Source of the DNA: Faecalibacterium prausnitzii | GTDB lineage: Bacteria; Bacillota; Clostridia; Oscillospirales; Ruminococcaceae | DNA: 64,000 bases | Reading direction: 5' to 3' | Assembly (NCBI RefSeq): GCF_003287405.1 | Contig: NZ_PRLD01000008.1 | Coordinates: 1-64,000, forward strand | Shown here: piece by piece, positions 40,860 through 49,299 of the stretch | Layout: each line of letters starts with the position of its first letter | How positions within the stretch are numbered: the stretch's first letter is position 1 | The notes under the pieces: generated by a model | Database searches by the model: none | Told to the model about the DNA's origin: nothing | What the model saw: the letters and a program-made list of their open reading frames with translations, nothing else | Made by a program: the position numbers and the translations under genes

Positions 40860-40902
40860 GACGAATGTTCTTTGACAGCTAAATGCTGTAAGAACATTCG
40901 TC
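40860..40902 (-). terminator. Terminator of tRNA-Leu
   Basis: GACGAATGTTCTT (40860-40872) pairs with 40890-40902, with inner ACAGC/GCTGT; on the minus strand it is followed by ATTTTTTATTT. Its integrity shows host sequence begins at or left of 40860. Confidence 0.85.
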
Positions 40903-40903
40903 A

Positions 40904-40990
40904 TGGTGCGGATAAGAGGACTTGAACCTCCACCGAGTTGCCCCGATTAGAACCTGAATCTAACGCGTCTGCCAATTCCGCCATATCCGC
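40904..40990 (-). tRNA. tRNA-Leu (CAG), with encoded CCA
   Basis: On the minus strand: acceptor GCGGATA/TATCCGC, A discriminator and genomic CCA (40904-40906), D-arm GGCAGACGCG, anticodon loop TTCAGGT (CAG) in a TTAGA/TCTAA stem, long variable arm, T-loop GGTTCAAGTCC. 87 nt, normal for class II tRNA-Leu. The ICE lies on its 3' side. Confidence 0.95.
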
Positions 40991-41034
40991 ATATTCCGTT
41001 GTGTTCCTGCACCGCAGCGCCGGGAACAATAGTT

Positions 41035-41062
41035 ATTATACCAGATGCAGCAAAATTGTCAA
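41035..41062 (-). promoter_or_regulatory. Promoter of tRNA-Leu
   Basis: Minus strand TTGACA (41057-41062), 16-bp spacer, TATAAT-type TATAAT (41035-41040). Confidence 0.85.
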
Positions 41063-41225
41063 GCACTTTTTCAAAAAACTTTTCATCTTTTTGGAAAGGA
41101 TCATACTTTCGCATTTTTTGTAGGCAGTGCGGTTACGGTGTCGGCTGCGCAAGCGTTTTTTGCCGTCTTTCCGGCATTTGTAAACATTCTGCAGCACATT
41201 GCGTGTACTGTGCACCGTTTTGGAT

Positions 41226-41254
41226 TTGACAGAGTTTTTTCTGCGATGTAGAAT
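41226..41254 (+). promoter_or_regulatory. Promoter of threonine aldolase gene
   Basis: TTGACA (41226-41231), 17-bp spacer, TAGAAT (41249-41254), 45 bp before the start codon. Confidence 0.8.
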
Positions 41255-41298
41255 AGAGTTACTGCTTTGTTTAAAATAACATAGAGGAGCGTTTTGCC

Positions 41299-42321
41299 AT
41301 GCTGTATTTTGAAAACGACTACTGCGAGGGTGCACACCCCGCTATTTTGCAAAAGCTTACCGAGACCAACTTTGAAAAAGTCTCCGGCTACGGCACCGAC
41401 CCCTACTGCGCCAGCGCCCGGGAGAAGATCCGCGCCGCCTGCGCCTGCCCGGAGGCCGATGTGCAGTTCATCTCCGGCGGCACACAGAGCAACGCCATCG
41501 TCATCGCATCCATGCTGCAGCGGTGGCAGGGCGTAGTGGCTGCTGCCACCGGCCATGTAGCCGGTCATGAAGCCGGTGCCATCGAGTACACCGGCCACAA
41601 GGTGATCACCCTGCCGCAGCACAACGGCAAGCTGGACGCCGCCGAGCTGCGGGAACTGGTGGCTACCTTCTACGCCGACGACAATCACGACCACATGGTG
41701 TTCCCCGGCATGGTGTACATTTCCCACCCCACCGAGTACGGCACCCTTTACACCAAGGCAGAGCTGGAAGCCCTGCACGCTGTCTGTCAGGAGTACAAGC
41801 TGCCGCTGTTCTTAGACGGTGCACGGCTGGGCTACGGTCTGGCTGCCGAGGGTACGGACGTAACGCTGGCCGACCTTGCCCGGCTGACCGATGTGTTCTA
41901 CATTGGCGGCACCAAGGTGGGTGCGCTGTGCGGCGAAGCTGTGGTGTTCCCCCACGGTGCACCGGCACACTTTATGACCATGGTCAAGCAGCAGGGTGCA
42001 CTGCTGGCAAAGGGCCGGCTGCTGGGTATCCAGTTTGATGTGCTGTTCACCGATGATCTGTACTTTTCCATCAGCAAAAATGCCATTGCCACGGCCAACC
42101 GCCTGAAGGCCGGCTTTGCGGAAAAGGGCTACCGCTTCTTTATGGATTCCCCCACCAACCAGATCTTCCTTGTGCTGGAAAATGCCCAGCTGGCTGCACT
42201 GAAGGGCAAGGCAAAGTTCGGTTTCTGGGAGAAGTTCGATGACACCCATACCGTGGTGCGCATCGCCACTAGCTGGGCCACCCGCATGGACGAGGTGGAA
42301 GCGCTGCTTGCGCTGATGTAA
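41299..42321 (+). CDS. ltaE: Low-specificity L-threonine aldolase
   Basis: 340 residues, PLP-dependent fold-type I aldolase/beta-eliminating lyase family. Cleaves L-threonine or allo-threonine to glycine and acetaldehyde. N-terminal FENDYCEGAHPAILQKL, cofactor-region AGHEAGAIEYTGHK, and the PLP lysine in DVFYIGGTKVGALCG. Single gene with its own promoter. Intact length. Confidence 0.92.
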   Translation: MLYFENDYCEGAHPAILQKLTETNFEKVSGYGTDPYCASAREKIRAACACPEADVQFISGGTQSNAIVIASMLQRWQGVVAAATGHVAGHEAGAIEYTGHKVITLPQHNGKLDAAELRELVATFYADDNHDHMVFPGMVYISHPTEYGTLYTKAELEALHAVCQEYKLPLFLDGARLGYGLAAEGTDVTLADLARLTDVFYIGGTKVGALCGEAVVFPHGAPAHFMTMVKQQGALLAKGRLLGIQFDVLFTDDLYFSISKNAIATANRLKAGFAEKGYRFFMDSPTNQIFLVLENAQLAALKGKAKFGFWEKFDDTHTVVRIATSWATRMDEVEALLALM

Positions 42322-42470
42322 CGCACTGCTTTATGTAAGGTTGCTTCTTGCTTTTTGCAGGATGATATGGTATCTTTTATATATAGGTATAGTTTTCGGG
42401 AGCGGCAGGTTGAGATCCGATAGTTCCCTTGTCGCTTTTGAACATTGATTAAGAAGGAAGGACATTCACC

Positions 42471-42980
42471 ATGGGCTTTTTTGACAAACTGTTCGGCGGC
42501 AAGGCCAAGGACGAAAACACCAGCAAATTCACCAACCAGAGCAAGACGATCCTGACGCCGCTGCAGGGCAAGGTGCTGGCACAGGCCGACATCCCTGACG
42601 AGACTTTTGCACAGGGCATTCTGGGCCCCGGCTGCGGCATTGAGCCCACCGGTGATACCGTGTACGCTCCCTTTGACGGCACTGTGACCCAGATCGCCAC
42701 CACCCTGCACGCTGTGGGCATAACCAGCAGCGAGGGCACCGAGCTGCTGATCCATGTCGGCATGGATACCGTGGACATGAAGGGTCAGGGCTTTACCGCA
42801 CTGGTCAAGGAGGGGCAGAAGGTCACCGCCGGCACTCCGCTGCTGAAGGTCGATCTGGATGCCATCCGCGCAGCCGGCCATCCCACCGCAACCGCCATCA
42901 TCGTGACCGATGGCGCGGACGATGTGAAGATGCTGGCCGAGGGCGATGTTGTACCCGGCACTCCGCTGTTCAAGGTTTAA
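42471..42980 (+). CDS. crr: PTS glucose-type EIIA component
   Basis: 169 residues with the IIA-Glc fold: VLAQADIPDETFAQGILGPG, VYAPFDGTVTQIATTLHAVG (His80) and ELLIHVGMDTVDM (active-site His95). Accepts phosphate from HPr and passes it to an EIIB not encoded nearby; in some Firmicutes free-standing IIA proteins serve several permeases. Monocistronic. Confidence 0.93.
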   Translation: MGFFDKLFGGKAKDENTSKFTNQSKTILTPLQGKVLAQADIPDETFAQGILGPGCGIEPTGDTVYAPFDGTVTQIATTLHAVGITSSEGTELLIHVGMDTVDMKGQGFTALVKEGQKVTAGTPLLKVDLDAIRAAGHPTATAIIVTDGADDVKMLAEGDVVPGTPLFKV

Positions 42981-42993
42981 GCTTTCATAAGAT

Positions 42994-43034
42994 AAAACGG
43001 CTGCTGCACTCTCCCGTGCAGCAGCCGTTTTTTC
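42994..43034. terminator. Bidirectional terminator
   Basis: AAAACGGCTGCTGCAC (42994-43009) pairs with GTGCAGCAGCCGTTTT; T-runs both ways. Lies between convergent PTS and oxidoreductase genes. Confidence 0.9.
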
Positions 43035-43035
43035 G

Positions 43036-44058
43036 TTATTCTTCTGCCGTATTCCACGGCTGCGGGGTGCTTTCCAGCGGCTGTCCGGCGGCAAGGGCGC
43101 GCTCCATCAGCAGGGCAAGGTAGGCGTCCTGCAAGGCATCTGCCAGCGGGTACACCTCCGCCCCGCCGGCAAGATAGCCCTGCATCCTGTCCAGAAAACA
43201 GGCGATGGCAGTCTCGTCCTCGTTAAGCCCTGCCTGTGCGGCGGCAGCTGCCAGCGGGTCGGGCAGCGGGGTCAGCAGACGGCACACCGGCTCTCCGACG
43301 GCATCCAGACAGCGCAGGGTATCATCGAACAGCTCGCCCCGCTCTCCCTGCACACTGGTGTGGGTGCTGCGCAGGTAAGAGTGGTACTGCACGCCGTTAA
43401 AATCCAGAAACGCCGTGCCGCCGCCTGCAAATTCCAGCGTGTGCTGCTGCAGGGTCTTTTCCACCAATGCGCCGTTATGCACCGCACCCCAGCGGGAATC
43501 CGTTTCGATGATTTTCTCCGTCCAGCTGCGTCCGGTCACCCGCACCGGCTGCTGCCCGGCATTCAGGAACAGCCGCGCCAGACTGACCGCGTGGTAGCCG
43601 TGCGCCACCGACAGCCGGGCAAACTGCGGCGTGCCCAGCGCGCCGCTGCGCACTGCTGCCAGCCGTTTTGCCAGCGTGGGGTACAGCCAGTACTGCTCTG
43701 CCACCTGCAGCTTCGCGCCCTGCCGGTGCAGCTGCCAGAGGGCGCGCAATGCGTCCTCCTCCAGCGCCGCCGGGGTCTCGCTCAGCACGGCAAAGCCCCG
43801 GGCAAGCCATTCGGTGCTGACGGCGGCGATTGACGCTTTATTCACTGCCACCACCACAAGGTCCGGGTGCAGGGCAGCGCACTGCTCCGCCGAGGTGCTT
43901 ACCGGCACGCCGTATTCCCGGTGCATTTTTTCGGCCTTTTCCTCGGTACGGCAAAGCATGGCGCACAGCTCGAACCGCTCCGGCAGCGTCTGCGCGATGC
44001 GCCAGTAAAACAGCGACCGCCAGCCGGAGCCTACTACGATAAACCGCAGCTTAGCCAT
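43036..44058 (-). CDS. Gfo/Idh/MocA family oxidoreductase, second of pair
   Basis: 340 residues. Starts MAKLRFIVVGSGWRSLFYWR, a variant Rossmann motif (GSGWRS in place of GxGxxG), followed by a C-terminal alpha/beta domain. ATG 44058 overlaps the end of the upstream gene by eight bases; longer N-terminal options have no RBS. Family members are NAD(P)-dependent sugar, inositol or imine dehydrogenases. The unusual nucleotide loop leaves cofactor binding uncertain. Likely acts in the same pathway as its neighbour. Confidence 0.85.
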   Translation of the reverse strand: MAKLRFIVVGSGWRSLFYWRIAQTLPERFELCAMLCRTEEKAEKMHREYGVPVSTSAEQCAALHPDLVVVAVNKASIAAVSTEWLARGFAVLSETPAALEEDALRALWQLHRQGAKLQVAEQYWLYPTLAKRLAAVRSGALGTPQFARLSVAHGYHAVSLARLFLNAGQQPVRVTGRSWTEKIIETDSRWGAVHNGALVEKTLQQHTLEFAGGGTAFLDFNGVQYHSYLRSTHTSVQGERGELFDDTLRCLDAVGEPVCRLLTPLPDPLAAAAAQAGLNEDETAIACFLDRMQGYLAGGAEVYPLADALQDAYLALLMERALAAGQPLESTPQPWNTAEE

Positions 44059-45175
44059 TTGCCTGTTCCTCCTGAATATGTTTTTGCAGCTCCTGTTCAA
44101 ACCGTTCTGCGTCCAGCGGCAGAGTGATCTTTTCGCCCAACCACGCGGACAGGTACGCGGCATCGGTCAGTTCCAGCGCCCGCACGCCCTCCACGCCTGG
44201 GGCGGTCAGGGGCGTGCCGTGCAGGATGGCATCTGCAAAGTTTGCCAGCATTTCCGGGTAAGGCTCTGCCTGCGGTGCAAACTGCTCAGTGGTGGTGGTC
44301 TCGGTAAGCTGCTGGCGCTCGGTGCAGTCTGCGGTACGGCGGTAGGTCTCAGTGTCTGGCGTGTAGGTGTGCAGGGTGAGGGTGTCCTCTTCCAGCAGGG
44401 CGGTGCCCTTGGTGCCCACGATCTCCAACCGCTCGGTGTAGCTGCCCTCGCCGGTGGAAAGGATAAAGGTTGCCGTGCGCTGCTGCGGGTACTCCATCAG
44501 CAGGGTAGCTTCATCGTCCACCATAAAATCGTTATACTTACCGTATGGTATCACAGCATAAATACTCTCCGGCATTCCGAACAGCCACTGCCAGATATCC
44601 AGAATATGCTGTCCCTGATTGAGCAGCGCGCCGCCGCCCTCCCCTGCCCAGCTGGAACGCCAGCTGCCGGAGCGGTGGTACATCCATGTGCGGAAGTAGC
44701 GGCTGTTTTCCAGCTGCACCCGCTTGACTTCGCCAAGAACCTCATCATCCAGTAATTTTTTAAGTCGCATATACTTTTTGTAGCGGCGCTGATGGAACAT
44801 CATGGCGAAAACAAGGCCGCTTTTTTCGGCGGCGCGGTTCATTTCCAACGCCGGTGCCAGCGCGTTTGCGCTGGGCTTGTCGCACAGAACGTGCTTGCCG
44901 TGAGCAAAAGCCTGCATCACCAGCGCCGGGTGGGTTTTGTGCGGGGTGACCACCAGCACGGCGTCAAACTCTTCTGCATAATCGTACAGCTCCTCGGCGT
45001 TGGGGCACACCCGTACCGTATCCGGCAGGGTATCTTTTGCCCACTGCTGCGCCCCGGCGCTGCGGCAGACCACGGCGGTCAGGCGCAATGCCCCCGCCTT
45101 TCCTTCTGCGATCATCTGGGCATACTTGCGCCCCATGACCCCGGTGCCAATAACGGCTGCACGTACTTCCTGCAT
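44051..45175 (-). CDS. Gfo/Idh/MocA family oxidoreductase, first of pair
   Basis: 374 residues, canonical Rossmann start AAVIGTGVMGRKYAQMIAEG, the EKSGLVFAMMFHQRRYKKYM and GGGALLNQGQHILDIWQWLF segments (the latter with the catalytic-type Q-x-H-x-x-D). NAD(P)-dependent dehydrogenase of a sugar or inositol-like substrate. First gene of a leftward pair with the 43036 gene; no transporter beside it reveals the substrate. Confidence 0.9.
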   Translation of the reverse strand: MQEVRAAVIGTGVMGRKYAQMIAEGKAGALRLTAVVCRSAGAQQWAKDTLPDTVRVCPNAEELYDYAEEFDAVLVVTPHKTHPALVMQAFAHGKHVLCDKPSANALAPALEMNRAAEKSGLVFAMMFHQRRYKKYMRLKKLLDDEVLGEVKRVQLENSRYFRTWMYHRSGSWRSSWAGEGGGALLNQGQHILDIWQWLFGMPESIYAVIPYGKYNDFMVDDEATLLMEYPQQRTATFILSTGEGSYTERLEIVGTKGTALLEEDTLTLHTYTPDTETYRRTADCTERQQLTETTTTEQFAPQAEPYPEMLANFADAILHGTPLTAPGVEGVRALELTDAAYLSAWLGEKITLPLDAERFEQELQKHIQEEQANG

Positions 45176-45229
45176 GATGTTCCCTCCTGTTTTTCCACAA
45201 TGCGTTTTGTTATGGGGGAAAACTGCCTT

Positions 45230-46168
45230 TCACCCCTTCAGGTTTGCTTCAATGGCGGCTTTGTCCAGCCCCTCGCCGATGACGATGACTACCTCCTGCC
45301 CCTGCGGGATGGGCGCAAGGGTGCAGCCGGCGGCGGTGGCGTTCAGCTCCAGCCAGCCGCCTGCCGGGGCAGGCGCAAAGCCCTTGACCCGCAGCACCTG
45401 CCCGCACTCCGGCGCTGCGAACAGCCGCTGTGCGGCAGCCTGCAGCTGCTGTGGGGTGAGGTGCAGTTCCAGAAAGCAAAGGGAGGTAAAGGCCGCGTGC
45501 TGGTCAAAATGCAGCTTTTCGCAGCTGGCCTGCCGGTAGCCGCAGGCGGCAAGGGCTGCAAGGTCTGCATCGGTCAGGGCAGCCCAGTCCTTGGCAAGGA
45601 TCTCCCCGGGCGCAAAGCGGCGGGAGGACTTTGCGGCTTCCAGTGCACGCTCCAAGTGGACAGCGGCGGCAGCGCACTGGGCGGGCGCTGCCAGCTGGGC
45701 GCGGCTCAGCAGCACGCGGCCCGCGTTCATGGTCTCGGAAGCCAGCAGGTACTCTGCCTGCGGCGAAAGCGTTTCCGGCAGAAGGGCGTCCACAATGGCA
45801 ATGACGCTGCCCAGCTGATACCACCGGTCCAGCGGGTCGTCCCGCAGGATATCGAAAAACTCGTCCACGTCAAAGATGCCGCTGGGCTCCACCACCACAC
45901 GGTCAAAGCCGCGCATGGCCATGGCGATGAGCTTGGTACGCATCCGACGCTGGTGGGTGTCGCAGTCGCAGCCGCCGCTGATGGTCTCCACATCGCAGCC
46001 GGGGCCCAACACCTCCTGCACCAGCATGGCGTCCACATTTACTGCGCCAAAATCGTTTTCCAGAATGCACACCTTATGCCCCTGCTGCACCAGATACCGC
46101 ACATAGCGGCGCAGAAAGGTGGTCTTGCCTGCGCCCAAAAAGCCGGTGATGAGATCCACCTGAACCAT
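45230..46168 (-). CDS. CobW/P47K family GTP-binding protein
   Basis: 312 residues. P-loop DLITGFLGAGKTTFLRRY, VEPSG (G3-like) and a C-terminal CobW_C-type region. The metal-site region reads SGGCDCDTHQRR, not the usual CxCC. These G3E GTPases are metallochaperones or metal-enzyme activators. It sits between the Gfo/Idh pair and the GGDEF-EAL gene, all reading left; a terminator separates it from the latter. Confidence 0.88.
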   Translation of the reverse strand: MVQVDLITGFLGAGKTTFLRRYVRYLVQQGHKVCILENDFGAVNVDAMLVQEVLGPGCDVETISGGCDCDTHQRRMRTKLIAMAMRGFDRVVVEPSGIFDVDEFFDILRDDPLDRWYQLGSVIAIVDALLPETLSPQAEYLLASETMNAGRVLLSRAQLAAPAQCAAAAVHLERALEAAKSSRRFAPGEILAKDWAALTDADLAALAACGYRQASCEKLHFDQHAAFTSLCFLELHLTPQQLQAAAQRLFAAPECGQVLRVKGFAPAPAGGWLELNATAAGCTLAPIPQGQEVVIVIGEGLDKAAIEANLKG

Positions 46169-46189
46169 ATCTTTTTACCTCCGTTGCAA

Positions 46190-46224
46190 AAACCCTCCCA
46201 GCGCCGCAGCGCCCGGGAGGGTTT
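46190..46224. terminator. Terminator after the GGDEF-EAL gene
   Basis: AAACCCTCCC (46190-46199) pairs with GGGAGGGTTT (46215-46224). Confidence 0.75.
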
Positions 46225-46230
46225 GTACTC

Positions 46231-49200
46231 TTAGTCTTTTTTCTGGCGCTGCAATTCCCGGATGATCGCAACTGCCTCCGGCGCGATATCCCCCGGCACA
46301 ATGGCCGGGCGTGCCAGAAAATAGCCCTGCAAAAGGTCTGTGCCCAGCTCGATGACCGTGCGCAGCTCGGCGGCGGTCTCCACACCCTCGGCAACGATCT
46401 TCATGCTGCGGGGGTGGGCGTAGGCCACCACATTGCGCAGGATCTGCTGCTTGTCCGGCGAGGTATCGATGCCCCGGATGATGGCGATATCCACCTTGAT
46501 GAACCGGGGAGCAAGCTGCAATAGCGTATTCTCGTTGGAATAGCCGCTGCCGTAATCGTCCAGCGCAAACATCCCGGAAAAGCCCGGTGCATTGCGCTTT
46601 TTCTCCAGTGCTTCGTAGTCGATAGCTTCCTCTTCGGTGATCTCGACGACCATGCGGTGGCACAGCTCGTGCCAATGGTTGTTTATATATTTGCCGTCCT
46701 CATGCGACAGGCAGGTGTTGGCGATGGAGTTGACAAAGAGCATGGCCTCCTCGGACACGCTGCCCGCCCGGCACAGGCTGTCGAAGGTCTCCAGCGCCTT
46801 GGTAAAGGTGATGCGCTCGATCTCGTACAGTGCCCCCTGCTCCCGCGCCAGCTTCATGATGGTGGCCGGGGAGCGCAGGGTGGGCAGGTCGGAGCGCATC
46901 AGCGCCTCGTAGGCGACCACCCTGCCGCTGCGTGCCGAGAAGATGGGCTGGAAGCAATAGAACACCTGCGCATTGCTGAGCAGCTGCCGGAACTCCCGGC
47001 GGGTGCGCTCGGCGTAGGCTTCGCGGTTGTACACCCCGATGTCGAACTCCTCCACCCGGCCTTTATCCGCGTGCTTGACCTGATACATGGCAAAGTCGGC
47101 GTATTTTTTCAAGGTCTCCCAGTCCTGCCCGTCGTCCGGGTACCACGCGATGCCGCCGGAAAGGCTGATGTGCAAGGCGTTGCCGCTGGGCAGCAGCGCC
47201 ACGCTCTGCTGCATGGCATTGGTCAGGCGGTCGATCTTTTCCCGCACGGCGTCCCGGCTGCGGTAGCCGTGGAACAGCACAAGGAACTCGTCGCCGGAAA
47301 GGCGGGCGCAGACCGTCCCGGCGGGGGTATTGTCCCGCAGGCACTGACCGGTGCGGCGGATGTACTGGTCGCCCCAGTCGTGGCCGTAGGTATCGTTGAT
47401 GTGCTTGAGGTTATCCAGATCCATCATCATCAGCGCCGCCACACCCATGCGCTCCGGCGCGGCGAACAGCTCGGTGCACACCCGGTTGAAGGCCTGCCGG
47501 TTGTACAGCCCGGTCAGGATATCGTGATCGCGCTCGTGCTCGATGCGCTTCCGCTCCAGCACAGCGGCGGTCACGTCCTCGGCAAGGCCGATCTTGGCGT
47601 GTCCCTCGATGGTGCTGCGCAGCATGATGTACCGCACCCCGTCCGGCTGCTGAATGGTCAGCAGCTCGTCCCCCTCGGCGGTGCGGGCGCAGGGGTTCTT
47701 TTCCCGGATGTCCTTGAGCACCTCCTCAAAGCGGCGCACGCTCAGCGGCTTGCCCTGGATCTTGGGCATCCCCAGCAGCGGGAAGAAATTATCGGTCACG
47801 AACACGCTGCCGGTGTCGGTGCGCAGCTCGTAGCCGCCGATCTCCACACTGGCCATATCCATGATGCGCAAAAACTTGGTGGAGTTGGTCACCAGCTCCT
47901 TGTTCAGCTCGGTAATGGTCTCGGCAAAGCGGTCCACCTCCCGGATGGCCGTGCGTGACAGGTGCGGAAAGGTCTTTTTCTCCTGCGCATCTATCACCTC
48001 GCGGTACAAATGGTTGATGGGGCTGGCCAGCCGTGCCGAGACCAGCAGACTGCCCAAAACGCTCAGCACCAGTGTGACCACTATGGTGGCCAGCAGCAAC
48101 TCGCGTACCCGGTCGGAAAAAGCCAGCAGCACCGACTGCTCCATGGTACCTGCCAGGAACCACTTTTCAGCGGCAAAGGGCGCGTTGCGGTTATACACCT
48201 GCAGCGGCTCCAGCACCATGTAATAGCGCTTATCGTTCAGCTCCACCCAGTTGCCGCCGGTGCCGTTGCTGCGGCAGTTCAAAACGCCCAGCGGTGCATC
48301 TGCCGTTACCAGATCCTCGCCGGAGGTCACGGTCTTGCGCAGGGAGAGCACGTCGTCCGTCAGCGCATCATCGGTAGTGGTCACGATAAAATAGGTGCCT
48401 GCCTTGTCCTCGTCCAGCTCGGTGAAAGGCAGCTTTGTTTGCAGATAGTCAGTGAGCAGTTCCACGCCCACCACGCCGTATACCGTGCCGTCCGGTAAGA
48501 TCAGTGGCAGCGAGTAGGCAATGGCGTTCCGGTCGTCCCCTGCCAGACAGTAGGAGTTTGTGGTCCAGTGGCCATAGTTTTCTGCCGAAAGGCTGGCACC
48601 GCTCTTATACGCAGCCTGAAAGACCGTGCGCAGGATGCCGCCCTTGGTATTGGCCTGATAAGGGAAGGCGGGCTGCCAGCCCTTATCCGTGCCGATAGCC
48701 AGCTCTTTTACCACTGTGGCGCTGGCGCGTTCCAGCAAAAGGTCGCTGTTGCGCTCCGAAGGGCGGGCATCCGGGTCCAGATCCCGCAGGTAGATGCCGG
48801 GCATTTTTTTGCCCACCTCGCAGGTGTCCAGATCGTGGGTGTTCAGCATGATAAAGATGCCGGTCACCTGCTTTGTGCGCAGAGTGTCCAGAAGCTGCGG
48901 GGCAAGCGCTACCAGCAGGGCATCGCTCTGTTCGCTGCTGTTATCCAGCGTATCCAGCGAGATATCGCCGCTTTTCAGCAGCTGCTGGGTGGTGGCGGTG
49001 ATCTGCTCGCTCAGCTGCTCCAGATCCTCCGCGTTCCGCAGGATCTCCTGCACATAGCTGGCGCGGTTGCGCACCCGCATGGTAAGCAGATCCTTGGCGT
49101 TTTCGTCCAGCTGTCCGGTCACGTTGACGGCAAGGATGCTGGCGACCGCCATCAGCAGCTCCACCGCCAGCACCAGCATCATGGTAGCAAAAATATTGTA

Positions 49201-49266
49201 GAACACGGTTCTTTCCGGTCTGTTTTTCAAGCGCTGCCGCTGGCGCTCTTTCCATGCGTCAAACAT
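46231..49266 (-). CDS. dCache-HAMP-PAS-GGDEF-EAL cyclic-di-GMP protein
   Basis: 1011 residues. Two membrane segments (~25-48 and ~385-408) bracket a large extracellular sensor (dCache-like); then HAMP-like helices, a PAS-like region (~465-570), GGDEF (~580-740, signature RLSGDEF) and EAL (~755-1005) with YEALMRSD, VEITEEEA, DDYGSGYSN, KVDIAI and EGVET. The catalytic residues of both domains look present, so it may both make and degrade c-di-GMP. The adjacent upstream gene encodes a secreted solute-binding lipoprotein 33 bp away, which may deliver ligand to the sensor. Confidence 0.9.
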   Translation of the reverse strand: MFDAWKERQRQRLKNRPERTVFYNIFATMMLVLAVELLMAVASILAVNVTGQLDENAKDLLTMRVRNRASYVQEILRNAEDLEQLSEQITATTQQLLKSGDISLDTLDNSSEQSDALLVALAPQLLDTLRTKQVTGIFIMLNTHDLDTCEVGKKMPGIYLRDLDPDARPSERNSDLLLERASATVVKELAIGTDKGWQPAFPYQANTKGGILRTVFQAAYKSGASLSAENYGHWTTNSYCLAGDDRNAIAYSLPLILPDGTVYGVVGVELLTDYLQTKLPFTELDEDKAGTYFIVTTTDDALTDDVLSLRKTVTSGEDLVTADAPLGVLNCRSNGTGGNWVELNDKRYYMVLEPLQVYNRNAPFAAEKWFLAGTMEQSVLLAFSDRVRELLLATIVVTLVLSVLGSLLVSARLASPINHLYREVIDAQEKKTFPHLSRTAIREVDRFAETITELNKELVTNSTKFLRIMDMASVEIGGYELRTDTGSVFVTDNFFPLLGMPKIQGKPLSVRRFEEVLKDIREKNPCARTAEGDELLTIQQPDGVRYIMLRSTIEGHAKIGLAEDVTAAVLERKRIEHERDHDILTGLYNRQAFNRVCTELFAAPERMGVAALMMMDLDNLKHINDTYGHDWGDQYIRRTGQCLRDNTPAGTVCARLSGDEFLVLFHGYRSRDAVREKIDRLTNAMQQSVALLPSGNALHISLSGGIAWYPDDGQDWETLKKYADFAMYQVKHADKGRVEEFDIGVYNREAYAERTRREFRQLLSNAQVFYCFQPIFSARSGRVVAYEALMRSDLPTLRSPATIMKLAREQGALYEIERITFTKALETFDSLCRAGSVSEEAMLFVNSIANTCLSHEDGKYINNHWHELCHRMVVEITEEEAIDYEALEKKRNAPGFSGMFALDDYGSGYSNENTLLQLAPRFIKVDIAIIRGIDTSPDKQQILRNVVAYAHPRSMKIVAEGVETAAELRTVIELGTDLLQGYFLARPAIVPGDIAPEAVAIIRELQRQKKD

Positions 49267-49299
49267 CGCCCTGCCTCCTTTCCGTCTTTTTCCGGGCGG

